Part shown: piece by piece, positions 26,697 through 35,262 of the stretch | Numbering within the stretch: position 1 is the first letter of the stretch | How the letters are laid out: each line of letters begins with the position of its first letter | NCBI RefSeq assembly: GCF_009618275.1 | Contig: NZ_WIAD01000015.1 | Coordinates: forward strand, 42,657-106,656 | DNA from: Roseimaritima sediminicola | GTDB lineage: Bacteria; Planctomycetota; Planctomycetia; Pirellulales; Pirellulaceae | Length of the DNA: 64,000 nt | Direction of reading: 5' to 3' | Position numbers and translations under genes: made by a program | The notes under the pieces: model-generated | Told to the model about the DNA's origin: nothing | Seen by the model: the letters and a program-made list of their open reading frames with translations, nothing else | Databases searched by the model: none

Positions 26697-26760
26697 ACCC
26701 GGTGATCCTCTCGTCGCGAGTGCCCCTGCAACTCGAGCGATCCTTCCAGCAGAGCGATTC

Positions 26761-27702
26761 TTGAACACGCCTACGATCCACGTGCCGGTGATGCCGGAGG
26801 AGTCGATCGCAGCCCTCGAGCCGGGCCCCGGTAAAACGATCATCGACGGCACGTTTGGTGGCGGCGGCCACAGCTCGCTGTTGGCCGCCAGCGTGCTGCC
26901 CGGCGGACGTGTGATCGGGCTGGACCGAGACGAGGGGGCGGTCGAGCGATCCCAGCAGATCATCGAGCGTCTGGCGGTCCACGCGCCGCAAGCGGCTGCG
27001 GCCATCACGGTGTACTGTGCCAGTTACCATCAGATCGATCGCGCTCTGGCCGCCGAAGGTCTGGACGGTGTCGATGGAATCCTGCTGGACCTGGGCCTGT
27101 CCAGCGACCAGTTGGCCGACCGTTCGCGAGGCTTCAGCTTCTCCGTCGAAGGGCCGCTGGATCTGCGCTTCGATACGTCCTCCGGTGAACCGGCCAGTCG
27201 ACTGCTGAAACGTTGGAACGAGAAACAGATCGCCGACGTCATCTACCGCTACGGCGAAGAACGCTTCAGCCGGCGGATTGCTCGCCGCATCGTACAGGCT
27301 CGCCAAGAAGGTCAAGCGATCGAAACCACAACCGATTTGGCCGAACTGGTGCGCCGCTGTGTGCCCCGTTCCAAGAACCACGATATCGATCCCGCAACGC
27401 GAACTTTCCAGGCCCTGCGGATCGCCGCCAACGACGAACTGCAGATCCTGGAACAAGCCCTCTCCCGCGCGGCCGACTGGTTGAATCCCGATGGGCGGAT
27501 CGCCGTGATCAGTTTTCATTCCCTGGAAGACCGCATCGTCAAGAACCAATTTCGCGACTGCCCACGGCTGGAAGTCCTGACCCGCAAACCCCTGCGTCCC
27601 AGCGACACCGAAACGCAGCACAACCCCCGAGCCCGCAGTGCCAAACTGCGGATTGCCCGTCGCCGCCGCGACGAAGAAATGCCCGCGGTCCAGCCCTATT
27701 AA
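26761..27702 (+). CDS. rsmH: 16S rRNA (cytosine1402-N4)-methyltransferase RsmH
   Basis: A 313-residue SAM-dependent methyltransferase of normal length. Motifs are IDGTFGGGGHS (SAM loop), VIGLDRDEGAV, GILLDLGLSSDQLAD, GFSFSVEGPLDLRFD, FQALRIAANDEL and VISFHSLEDRIVKNQF. The start is taken as TTG 26761, which gives MNTPTIHVPVMPEES and matches the family N-terminus; no ATG fits. In most bacteria rsmH opens the division and cell-wall cluster. Here no mraZ, ftsL, ftsI or mur ligase follows, only repeats and an unrelated gene, consistent with the FtsZ-less division of planctomycetes. Confidence 0.95.
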   Translation: MNTPTIHVPVMPEESIAALEPGPGKTIIDGTFGGGGHSSLLAASVLPGGRVIGLDRDEGAVERSQQIIERLAVHAPQAAAAITVYCASYHQIDRALAAEGLDGVDGILLDLGLSSDQLADRSRGFSFSVEGPLDLRFDTSSGEPASRLLKRWNEKQIADVIYRYGEERFSRRIARRIVQARQEGQAIETTTDLAELVRRCVPRSKNHDIDPATRTFQALRIAANDELQILEQALSRAADWLNPDGRIAVISFHSLEDRIVKNQFRDCPRLEVLTRKPLRPSDTETQHNPRARSAKLRIARRRRDEEMPAVQPY

Positions 27703-27705
27703 TTG

Positions 27706-27848
27706 TGGCATAGGCTTCCAGCCTGTGGAGGCAATCAACACAGGCTGGAAGCCTATGCCACTGTTTTCACAGGCTGGAAGCCTATGCCACTGTTTTCACA
27801 GGCTGGAAGCCTATGCCACTGTTTTCACAGGCTGGGAAGCCTATGCCA
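27706..27848. repeat. Palindrome plus tandem 29-bp repeats after rsmH
   Basis: A 22-base sequence (27706-27727, TGGCATAGGCTTCCAGCCTG and two more bases) has its exact complement at 27739-27760, which makes a strong hairpin just after the rsmH stop. The right arm is then repeated three times with the spacer CTGTTTT in 29-base units to 27848; the last unit has one inserted G. The hairpin may act as the rsmH terminator. Confidence 0.88.
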
Positions 27849-27873
27849 CTGTTTTCCTTTCCCTTGTTCGCAA

Positions 27874-29070
27874 ATGATCAGCAATCAGCCGCCCCACAGT
27901 AACGCTCCCTGGACCATCGGTTACTGCACCAACGTGCATGCCGGAACCGATTTGGAATCGATTCGCGACAACTTGCTCCGGTACGCCGTGCCGATCCGCT
28001 CGCTGGCCCAGCGGGAACGATTGCCGGTAGGGTTGTGGCTGCCGGCCGAAGCGGCGGCGCAGCTGTGCCAGGAGGGCGAGGCGGAGCGGTTTGCGGATTG
28101 GCTGGCCGAGCAGCGGTTGGAAGCCTACACCCTGAACGGTTTCCCCTACGACAACTTTCATCAACGCATCGTCAAGCACCGCGTGTACGAACCGGCATGG
28201 TGGAGCGACCAGCGGCGCGAGTACACGATGCAGTTGGCGACCGTGCTGGACCGCTTGCTGCCCGCGGGCCGCAACGGTTCGATCAGCACCCTGCCGATCG
28301 GCTGGCCCGGCGAAGCGGCCGACGCCGCGGCGATCGATCGCGCGGGCGAGAACCTGCGCCGCGTGGCCGATCACCTGCACGACATCGAACAGCAGAGCGG
28401 GCGGCGGATCGTGCTGGCGATCGAACCGGAGCCCGGATGTGTGCTGGACCGATCCAGCGACGTGGTTGCTTTCTTCGACCGGCATCTGCCCAATCATCCG
28501 CATCGCCGTTACTTGACGGTCTGCCACGACGTCTGCCACTCGGCGGTGATGTTCGAAGACCAGCAAGCCGCCCTGAGAGCCTACGCCGCGGCCGGCTTGA
28601 CCGTGGGCAAGTTGCAGGTCAGCAGCGCGGTCGAAGCGCGCTGGACGATCATGTCCCGGGGACGGCGCCGCGAAGCCTTTGCACAGCTGGCCCAGTTCGC
28701 CGAAGACCGCTACCTGCATCAGACCGGCCGGCGTGACAGCCAGGGCGGGTTCGAGCTGGCCGAGGATCTGCCGCCATTGATCGCCGCCGGTCCCGAGGCC
28801 GTGGGCGATGAGGATTGGCGGGTGCATTTTCATGTGCCCATCTTTCTGGAATCCTTCGGGAACTTGGGAACGACCCGCGAAGCGATCCTCGAGTGCGTTC
28901 GGTTCTTGGGCAGCGAGGACGCGCCCACGTTCACCGGCGACGTCGAAGTGGAAACCTACGCCTGGACCGTGCTGCCCGAAACGATGCGGCGACGCGGCTT
29001 GGCCGAGGACATCGCCGCCGAATTAACCTGGCTCCGCGAACGCCTGGCGCAGCTGTCGATGATCTCGTAG
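27874..29070 (+). CDS. eboE: EboE-like sugar phosphate isomerase/epimerase-fold protein
   Basis: A 398-residue TIM-barrel protein of the 'metabolite traffic protein EboE' type. Characteristic blocks are TIGYCTNVHAGTDLESI, YTLNGFPYDNFHQRIVKHRVYEP and NGSISTLPIGWP. Metal-binding type residues follow in VLAIEPEPGC, VCHDVCHSAVMFED and FHVPIF. Ebo proteins occur in gene sets thought to help export or place certain metabolites at the cell envelope (for example the cyanobacterial sunscreen scytonemin). None of the usual partners (eboA-D, F) is in this window, so this copy stands alone. ATG 27874 avoids reading through the repeat array. Confidence 0.82.
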   Translation: MISNQPPHSNAPWTIGYCTNVHAGTDLESIRDNLLRYAVPIRSLAQRERLPVGLWLPAEAAAQLCQEGEAERFADWLAEQRLEAYTLNGFPYDNFHQRIVKHRVYEPAWWSDQRREYTMQLATVLDRLLPAGRNGSISTLPIGWPGEAADAAAIDRAGENLRRVADHLHDIEQQSGRRIVLAIEPEPGCVLDRSSDVVAFFDRHLPNHPHRRYLTVCHDVCHSAVMFEDQQAALRAYAAAGLTVGKLQVSSAVEARWTIMSRGRRREAFAQLAQFAEDRYLHQTGRRDSQGGFELAEDLPPLIAAGPEAVGDEDWRVHFHVPIFLESFGNLGTTREAILECVRFLGSEDAPTFTGDVEVETYAWTVLPETMRRRGLAEDIAAELTWLRERLAQLSMIS

Positions 29071-29250
29071 GACGCGGGGCCAGATCGCTTGTTACACTGG
29101 GAGCTCCGCCAAGCCACGCCGAACGAGGCGGGCGATGGTTCTCCTTCACTCCCCACCCTCGACAGCGTCCGTCCTTCACGACGCCGCGCCCGCAGGACCA
29201 TTGCGCGGTGAAGAAGACGGGAAGCTCCCCCCGGACGAAAGCAGATCCCC

Positions 29251-30771
29251 ATGACCGAAATGCATCGCCCCGTTCGATTCTTGTTGTTTGCGATCACGGC
29301 TGCCTGCAGCGGGTGGTTGGCCACGACCGGCCGCGCCGAGCAGCGTTCGGATCGACCCGGCAAGTCGGATCGCCCCAACATTCTGATGATCGCCATCGAT
29401 GACCTGAACGACTGGGTCGGCCCCTTGCAGGGGCATCCGCAGGTCCGCACTCCGGCCATGGATCGCTTGGCCGCTCGCGGCGTCACCTTTGCCAACGCCC
29501 ACTGCCAGTCGCCCCTGTGCAACCCGTCGCGGACCAGTCTGATGACCGGCCGGCGACCTTCGACGACCGGCATCTACGGACTGGCACCCTGGTTTCGCAA
29601 CGTGCCGGCGCTGGAGGACATCGAAACCCTGCCGCAGTTCTTTGCTTCCCACGGTTACCGCACCATGATCGGCGGCAAGGTCTATCACGGCACCTACGGC
29701 CGCAACGGCGAGCGCGAAGCGGACGCCTGGGGACCAGCGGCCGGAATCGGTGCCAAGCCGGAAAAGAAGCTGATCCCGCCCACGCCGTTTGGCAATCATC
29801 CGCTGATGGACTGGGGCACGTTCCCGCACCGCGATGAGGACAAAGGCGATTATCAGGTGGCCAGTTGGGCCGTCGAGCAGTTGCGGGAAAACAAGGGCGA
29901 CGAACCCTGGTTCTTGTCGGTCGGATTCTTTTTGCCGCACGTGCCCTGTTACGCCACCCAGCAGTGGTTCGACCTGTACCCCGAGGACACACTACAACTG
30001 CCGCCGATTCTGGCCGACGACCGCGCCGACACGCCGGACTCGTCCTGGTTCATCCACTGGAAACTGCCCGAGCCGCGAACCAGTTGGCTGCGCCGTCACA
30101 ACCAACTGCGACCGCTGGTCCGGTCCTACCTGGCGTCGATCAGTTTTGTGGACAGCCAAGTGGGCCGCGTTCTCGATGCGCTCCAGCAGAGCGGCGAGGC
30201 GGACAACACGATCGTGGTGTTGTGGTCCGATCACGGATACCACTTGGGCGAAAAAGGTATCTCCGGCAAGAACTCGCTGTGGGAGCGGTCGACGCGGGTG
30301 CCGTTGATCTTTGCCGGTCCGAATCTGCCCACCGACCAACGCACTTCCCAGCCGGTCGAGCTGCTGGACCTGTATCCCACGCTGGCCGACCTGGCCGGTC
30401 TGCCCGCCCCCGAAGGCGTGGAAGGATTGTCGCTGCGGCCGCAGTTGATGAACCCGCAGGAGGCGGTACGCCAGCGGCCGGCGATCACGACGCATAACCG
30501 TGGCAACGACGCGGTGCGAAGCCTGCACTACCGCTACATCCGCTACCTCGATGGCGCGGAGGAACTGTACGATACGCGCCGCGACCCGCACGAACACCAC
30601 AATCTGGCCGGCGACCCCGCCATGGCGGACGTGCTGGCCGAGCACCGCCGCTGGCTGCCGAAAGACCCCCAGCCGCCCGCTCCCGGCAGCGCCCACCGCA
30701 TCCTGGTGCAGCGCGGCGACGACTACATCTGGGAAAACAAGAAGATCGATCCGGATGATCGCTGGGAGTAG
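29251..30771 (+). CDS. Exported sulfatase (iduronate-2-sulfatase-like)
   Basis: A 506-residue type I sulfatase. The signal peptide covers about residues 1-29 (FLLFAITAACSGWLATTGRAE). Cys90 in PLCNPSRTSLMTGRRPS is the formylglycine site (CxPSR). Metal-binding aspartates Asp50 and Asp51 are in IAIDDLND, with VLWSDHGYHLGEKG near residue 330. The overall pattern (TGIYGLAPWFRN, then GGKVYHG, SVGFFLPHVPC) is closest to iduronate-2-sulfatase/choline-sulfatase-like enzymes that planctomycetes use on algal sulfated polysaccharides. A sulfatase-maturing enzyme is needed but is not in this window. Confidence 0.93.
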   Translation: MTEMHRPVRFLLFAITAACSGWLATTGRAEQRSDRPGKSDRPNILMIAIDDLNDWVGPLQGHPQVRTPAMDRLAARGVTFANAHCQSPLCNPSRTSLMTGRRPSTTGIYGLAPWFRNVPALEDIETLPQFFASHGYRTMIGGKVYHGTYGRNGEREADAWGPAAGIGAKPEKKLIPPTPFGNHPLMDWGTFPHRDEDKGDYQVASWAVEQLRENKGDEPWFLSVGFFLPHVPCYATQQWFDLYPEDTLQLPPILADDRADTPDSSWFIHWKLPEPRTSWLRRHNQLRPLVRSYLASISFVDSQVGRVLDALQQSGEADNTIVVLWSDHGYHLGEKGISGKNSLWERSTRVPLIFAGPNLPTDQRTSQPVELLDLYPTLADLAGLPAPEGVEGLSLRPQLMNPQEAVRQRPAITTHNRGNDAVRSLHYRYIRYLDGAEELYDTRRDPHEHHNLAGDPAMADVLAEHRRWLPKDPQPPAPGSAHRILVQRGDDYIWENKKIDPDDRWE

Positions 30772-30849
30772 TCGGGGGACTACGATGGATCGTCGACGCG
30801 TTGTTGTCGTACTGTTTCCGTCGTCGTGTTGGTTTGAAAGGATGTAGCT

Positions 30850-31935
30850 GTGATCATCGGTGTTCCGCGTGAGATCAAACAGGACGAGTATCGTGTGGCG
30901 ATGCTGCCGGCGTGTGCCGAGGAGCTGCACGACCGTGGCCATCGGGTCCTGATCGAAGCCGGCGCGGGGCTGGGTTCGGGTCTGGCCGACCACGCTTACC
31001 TGCAGGCCGGAGCGGAGATCGTTGCCGACGCTCGCGAGGTTTACTCGCAGGCCGAGCTGATCGTGAAGGTCAAGGAGCCGTTGCCCGAGGAGTGGCCGCT
31101 GCTTCGCCGCGGCCAAGCCGTGTTCACCTACTTTCATTTTGCCGCCGACCGGAAGCTGACCGAAGCCATGGTCGACTCCGGCGCCACCTGTTTGGCCTAC
31201 GAAACGCTGCGCGACGACCGTGGACGATTGTCCCTGTTGACGCCGATGAGCGAGGTGGCCGGGCGGATGAGCATCCAGGAGGGAGCCAAGTTTCTAGAAC
31301 GGCCGCAGATGGGACGCGGCATCTTGCTGGGTGGCGTTCCCGGCGTAGCTCCGGCTCATATCACGATTCTCGGTGGCGGAGTGGTCGGCGCCAACGCGGC
31401 CAAGATCGCCGCGGGCTTTCAAGCCGACGTCACGATCCTGGACGTCAATCTCGACCGCCTCCGTTACCTGGACGACATCATGCCGGCCAATGTGAACGTG
31501 TTGTTCAGCGACCGGCATACGATCAGCGAAGAACTGGCGCTGGCCGACCTGGTGATCGGTTCGGTACTGATTCCCGGCGCAAAAGCCCCGCACTTGGTAC
31601 GGAAGGACGATCTGCGGCGGATGCGACACGGCAGCGTCATCATCGATGTGGCCATCGACCAGGGCGGATGCATCGAAACCAGCCGGCCGACGACCCATCA
31701 CGAACCGACATTTATTGTCGAGGGCGTGGTTCACTACTGCGTGACGAACATGCCCGGCGCGGTGGGGCGCACCAGTACGTTTGCCCTCTGTAACGCCACC
31801 TTGCCCTGGATCCTGCAGCTGGCCGATCGGGGAATCGACGCGGCGGTCGACGCCGCCCCGCCGCTGCAGGCCGCCCTGAACATTCGTGACGGCGAAGTCG
31901 TCAATCCAGCGGTCGCCGAAACGTTTGGGCTGTAG
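30850..31935 (+). CDS. ald: Alanine dehydrogenase
   Basis: A 361-residue NAD-dependent enzyme for reversible deamination of L-alanine to pyruvate and ammonia. Family blocks are IIGVPREIKQDEYRVAMLP, VKVKEPLPEEW, FTYFHFAAD, the Rossmann loop ITILGGGVVGANAAKIAAGF, and VVHYCVTNMPGAVGRTSTFAL. The start is GTG 30850, preceded by GAAAGGA. The length is that of bacterial Ald (about 370), not of transhydrogenase alpha subunits, which share the fold. It stands alone between the sulfatase and a secreted protein. Confidence 0.95.
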   Translation: MIIGVPREIKQDEYRVAMLPACAEELHDRGHRVLIEAGAGLGSGLADHAYLQAGAEIVADAREVYSQAELIVKVKEPLPEEWPLLRRGQAVFTYFHFAADRKLTEAMVDSGATCLAYETLRDDRGRLSLLTPMSEVAGRMSIQEGAKFLERPQMGRGILLGGVPGVAPAHITILGGGVVGANAAKIAAGFQADVTILDVNLDRLRYLDDIMPANVNVLFSDRHTISEELALADLVIGSVLIPGAKAPHLVRKDDLRRMRHGSVIIDVAIDQGGCIETSRPTTHHEPTFIVEGVVHYCVTNMPGAVGRTSTFALCNATLPWILQLADRGIDAAVDAAPPLQAALNIRDGEVVNPAVAETFGL

Positions 31936-32036
31936 CCACGCGTTTTTTTTCCAATTTTGTCGCGCCTCATTTTTCATCGCACTTGCTAGAACAGTAGTAG
32001 ACACTCGACTGTTTTTCTTCTGGGAGCGAGATCGTG

Positions 32037-33206
32037 ATGCGTAGGTGCGGATGGTTGTGCGGAACGTTGGCGGTAGCCGCCGCGGTGATGGCTGGCCCGG
32101 TGCAGGCCCAGTTTGGCGGTATGGGCGGCGGCATGGAAGGCATGGGCGGCGGCATGGGAGCCATGGGCGGATTCGCTGGCGTTGTCGAAACGCACTACGA
32201 ACCCCTGCCGGCCGATTCGGCGGTCGCCGAGCAAGCGCGCGAGGCGCTGGATGCCGTGGTGGAGCTGCCGCAACAGGAAGTGACGCTGGCCGCATTGCCC
32301 GAGCTGGTCCGGTCGGTGGCCGAAGTGCCGATGTTGTTGGACCAGCGGGCGCTTGCGGAGGCGGAGGTCGAGCCTTCAAAGCAGCTCAGCCTCGGTGACG
32401 GCAAGCGGCCGCTGCGCACCGTGCTGCGACAGTCGCTCGAGCCGTTGGGATTGCAGGCGATTGTGGAAGACGAGGGATTGGTCGTCACGCTCGATCCCAC
32501 CGCCCTGGCTCGCCAAGGCAAGTCGACGTCCCAGTGGATCACGATCGAGGACGAGAGTGCGCGACAGATCGATCGGCAGCTGGACAACGTCACTTCGCTG
32601 AACTTCTTCGACGTCCCCCTCGCCGACGCCCTGCGGCAGATTTCCACCGACAACGGTATCACGCTGATCCTGGACGTCCGGGAGCTGGAAGACATCGGCC
32701 TCTCGCCCGATCTGCCGGTGACGGTGGAATTGAAAGACGTGCGGCTGCGGACGGCGCTGGAATTGATGTTGGGCCGAGCGGACCTGACGTATATCAATCG
32801 CGGCGAATTTCTGAGCATCACGACCGAAGAGGCTGCCGAAGCGAATCTGCTGGCCCGCATCTACTGGCTCGACGGCATCGGCGTCCCCGACATGTCGCAG
32901 ATGATGCAAACGATCGAACAACATACCGACGTCGATAACTGGGAAGCCTTGGGCGGGCCGGCCACGATGACACCGCTGCGAACGCAGCATCGCCGGGCCT
33001 TGGTCGTCAGTGCCACCACGCCCATGCACCACGACATCGAAAAGCTGCTCGCGGCCCTGCGCCAGCAGCACTTCGCCGGCGACGCCCAGTTCGAACGAGT
33101 CGAAACCGTCCAGCCCGGCGGCATGGGCGGAGGCGGCATGGGCGGAGGCGGTATGGGGGGCGGCGGTATGGGAGGCGGCGGGATGGGAGGCGGCGGGATG
33201 TTTTGA
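32037..33206 (+). CDS. Secreted STN/secretin-like domain protein with Gly-Met tail
   Basis: A 389-residue exported protein with a signal peptide at residues 1-24 (LCGTLAVAAAVMAGPVQAQ). Two Gly-Met-rich tracts frame it: GGMGGGMEGMGGGMGAMGG just after the signal and a (GGGGM)n tail of about 28 residues. Between them are two short alpha/beta modules, each with an LxDALRQ/LRTALEL-like helix followed by a strand (FFDVPLADALRQISTDNGIT; ELKDVRLRTALELMLG), a pattern typical of STN/secretin N-terminal domains. There is no secretin pore domain. Function is unknown; it may be an envelope scaffold. GGGAG precedes a GTG and the chosen ATG. Confidence 0.78.
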   Translation: MRRCGWLCGTLAVAAAVMAGPVQAQFGGMGGGMEGMGGGMGAMGGFAGVVETHYEPLPADSAVAEQAREALDAVVELPQQEVTLAALPELVRSVAEVPMLLDQRALAEAEVEPSKQLSLGDGKRPLRTVLRQSLEPLGLQAIVEDEGLVVTLDPTALARQGKSTSQWITIEDESARQIDRQLDNVTSLNFFDVPLADALRQISTDNGITLILDVRELEDIGLSPDLPVTVELKDVRLRTALELMLGRADLTYINRGEFLSITTEEAAEANLLARIYWLDGIGVPDMSQMMQTIEQHTDVDNWEALGGPATMTPLRTQHRRALVVSATTPMHHDIEKLLAALRQQHFAGDAQFERVETVQPGGMGGGGMGGGGMGGGGMGGGGMGGGGMF

Positions 33207-33336
33207 GATTGGAGATTCGCAAACGCCGCCGGGTTCGGCGTACGAAAAGATGCGGCGTACGAAAAGAATCGTTTTCTACCGCTCCGAGCCCTACATCGAA
33301 TCCGCCGGAGCGAGGAGATTTGAGATTTGAGATCGG
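33206..33336 (+). repeat. Two heptamer tracks and a shared repeat block
   Basis: AGATTGG-AGATTCG begins in the stop codon of the preceding gene. A 16-base motif GGCGTACGAAAAGA is duplicated at about 33237-33268. From 33291 comes a block (ACATCGAATCCGCCGGAG) also present at 42690, and then AGATTTG-AGATTTG-AGATCGG (33316-33336). The gap 33207-33436 has no gene. Confidence 0.75.
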
Positions 33337-33436
33337 CTCGGATCGTATTTATTGATCCGGTTGTGCCTCTTGTGCCGATAGACCGGGTATCGCTCTACCA
33401 ACCGAACTATCAGCCGATTCAGAGGGGGAACCGCCG

Positions 33437-33763
33437 ATGTTCCGTCGATCGCTCTTGTTGCTAGCCCTGGTGGCCGGCTCCTGCGTTGCCACCACCATCG
33501 ATGCGCATGCTGACCAGCGGGCGTACGGACGAACCTGGGGCGGCCAGGCCAGTTCCCGCGACTGGAATCGCTTCTACCACTACCCATACGTGTACTACCC
33601 GCAGAACTTCTACGGGCAGGAGTACTACCAGAGCAGCGACAGCATGTATCACCGCTATCCGACCGAGATGCGGATTCCGGTGTACAACAAGAAATGGCAC
33701 AACTACTACCCGTCCAATCGCCGCTACCACAGCGGTGCGCATTTCCAGCTGGACGTGTTTTAG
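33437..33763 (+). CDS. Small secreted Tyr/Asn-rich protein
   Basis: A 108-residue protein with a clear signal peptide (LLLLALVAGSCVATTIDAHAD). The mature 80 residues are unusually rich in Tyr, His, Asn and Arg, with clusters such as RFYHYPYVYYPQNFYGQEYY and NKKWHNYYPSNRRYH. No cysteine remains after the signal. The family is not recognised. The composition suggests an extracellular or cell-wall-associated structural role, but that is a guess. It lies 30 bases before a regulator-like gene. Confidence 0.75.
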   Translation: MFRRSLLLLALVAGSCVATTIDAHADQRAYGRTWGGQASSRDWNRFYHYPYVYYPQNFYGQEYYQSSDSMYHRYPTEMRIPVYNKKWHNYYPSNRRYHSGAHFQLDVF

Positions 33764-33792
33764 GCTGATAAGGCTGTTGGACTCCGAACGCT

Positions 33793-35262
33793 ATGGCTGA
33801 CCGCAAGCGAGGGACCAGCATCCGGCCGCTCTCTCGCGTGCTCGATGCGATCGACTCGCCGGCTTGGATGATCGATCCGGCCGGAGACCTGTGTTACCTG
33901 TCGGCGGCCTGCGAGCCGTGGTTGGGCGTGGACATCGACCGCTTGCTCGGCCGCAGCACGCTTTTGACCTCGGCCACCTCTCCGCCCGCTGGGGAATCAT
34001 CCACAGCGGCCCGGACTGAAGCAGATCGGACTGAAGCAGATCGGGCGGTGGACCGAATGGTTCGTGCCCTGGCCGCTCCACCCGGTCTGAGCGATTTCGC
34101 TCGCCTCCATCGCAGCGTGCATCCGCCACCGATCGGCTCCGCGACCCAGACGCCGCCGGCAGAGCAGCAGGTGCTGTTTTTGTCTCTCGGCGGTGGAGCC
34201 GATCATGTGCTGGCCCTGGCGGGACAACCGCCCTCTAGCGCGGTCGATGCCGACCAACTGGTGGCCGCCGAGATCCACGGCGAACTGCTTCGCTGGCAGC
34301 AACAATTGCCATCCTGGTCGCAGCTGGCCTGTCTGGTTGGCGAGTCAGACGCCTGCCTGCGGCTGCGCCGCCAGTTGCGGTTGGCCGCCGCCTGTCAGGA
34401 GCATCTGTTGTTGGTCGGGCCGGAGGGCAGCGGCCGCGAATCGGCAGCCTTGGCGATCCACCGGCAACGCCAACACCGGCGATTCGACTCGAGCCGTCCG
34501 ACCGATTCGAGACCAGCGGTGAGGGACGCGACGTGGGCGGTCGTCGATGGTGCGTTGATGGATGCGGAGCTGCTGGACGCGACGCTCGGTGCTCTGATGC
34601 ATCGCTTGGGTGAGGACGATGAAGCCCACGGCACGGTGTTGGTGCAGAACCTGGATCAGATGCCCTTCGAAGCCCAGTCGCGGTTGGAGCAGATCTGCCA
34701 ACGATTCGAGCGGACGCTGTGCTTGATGGGGATGACCGTCGAGGGGCTGGACCGTCTGCAGGAGTCCGGGCGATTGGACTCGGCGTTGGCCCAGCGGTTG
34801 GCGGTGTATGCCATCGGTTTTGTGCCCCTGGCCGGGCGGGCCAGCGACATTCCCGCGATCGCTTCGCTGCTGTTGCAGTTGCGGCGACAAAGCGGCGAAG
34901 GCACGGCCCAGCGATTCAATCGGCAGAGTCTCGATGCGTTGGTGATGTATCCCTGGCCCGGCGACTTGCGGGAACTGGAGGCGGCCGTCCGGCACGCGGT
35001 ACGGACCGCCACGGGGTCGGCCATTTTGCCGGCGCACCTGCCCTTGGCCGTCCGCAGTTATCGACCGTCCGACCCGGCCGCCAAAGAATCCGCGTCGATT
35101 GATTTGGATCGTTCGCTGCAACGATTGGAGCGGCGGTTGATCACGCAAGCGCTCGAGCGTGCCGAGGGAAATCGCGCCGAGGCCGCGCGGCTGTTGAACA
35201 TCAGTCGCGGACGGCTGCTGCGAAAAATCGACGAGTACGACATCGGCGAGGCGGCCGAGTGA
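33793..35262 (+). CDS. Degenerate NtrC-like protein (PAS - AAA-like - Fis-type HTH)
   Basis: A 489-residue cytoplasmic protein. Residues 15-60 look like a PAS sensor (VLDAIDSPAWMIDPAGDLCYLSAACEPWLGV). Residues about 175-410 follow the plan of a sigma-54 activator AAA domain, but the ATP-binding loop reads GPEGSGRESAA and lacks the Walker Lys. No GAFTGA loop is seen. MYPWPGDLRELEAAVRHAV matches the usual WPGNVRELxNxxxR region. The C-terminus (AEGNRAEAARLLNISRGRLLRKI) is a Fis-type helix-turn-helix. It probably binds DNA without acting as an ATP-driven sigma-54 activator. It overlaps the next gene. Confidence 0.8.
   Translation: MADRKRGTSIRPLSRVLDAIDSPAWMIDPAGDLCYLSAACEPWLGVDIDRLLGRSTLLTSATSPPAGESSTAARTEADRTEADRAVDRMVRALAAPPGLSDFARLHRSVHPPPIGSATQTPPAEQQVLFLSLGGGADHVLALAGQPPSSAVDADQLVAAEIHGELLRWQQQLPSWSQLACLVGESDACLRLRRQLRLAAACQEHLLLVGPEGSGRESAALAIHRQRQHRRFDSSRPTDSRPAVRDATWAVVDGALMDAELLDATLGALMHRLGEDDEAHGTVLVQNLDQMPFEAQSRLEQICQRFERTLCLMGMTVEGLDRLQESGRLDSALAQRLAVYAIGFVPLAGRASDIPAIASLLLQLRRQSGEGTAQRFNRQSLDALVMYPWPGDLRELEAAVRHAVRTATGSAILPAHLPLAVRSYRPSDPAAKESASIDLDRSLQRLERRLITQALERAEGNRAEAARLLNISRGRLLRKIDEYDIGEAAE

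Noticed and set aside
27706..27848. CRISPR-like 29-bp repeats
   Set aside because: The sequence between arms is the same in each unit, so there are no spacers.
31936..31960. Terminator after ald
   Set aside because: There is a run of eight T, but the preceding sequence can form only a four-base stem.
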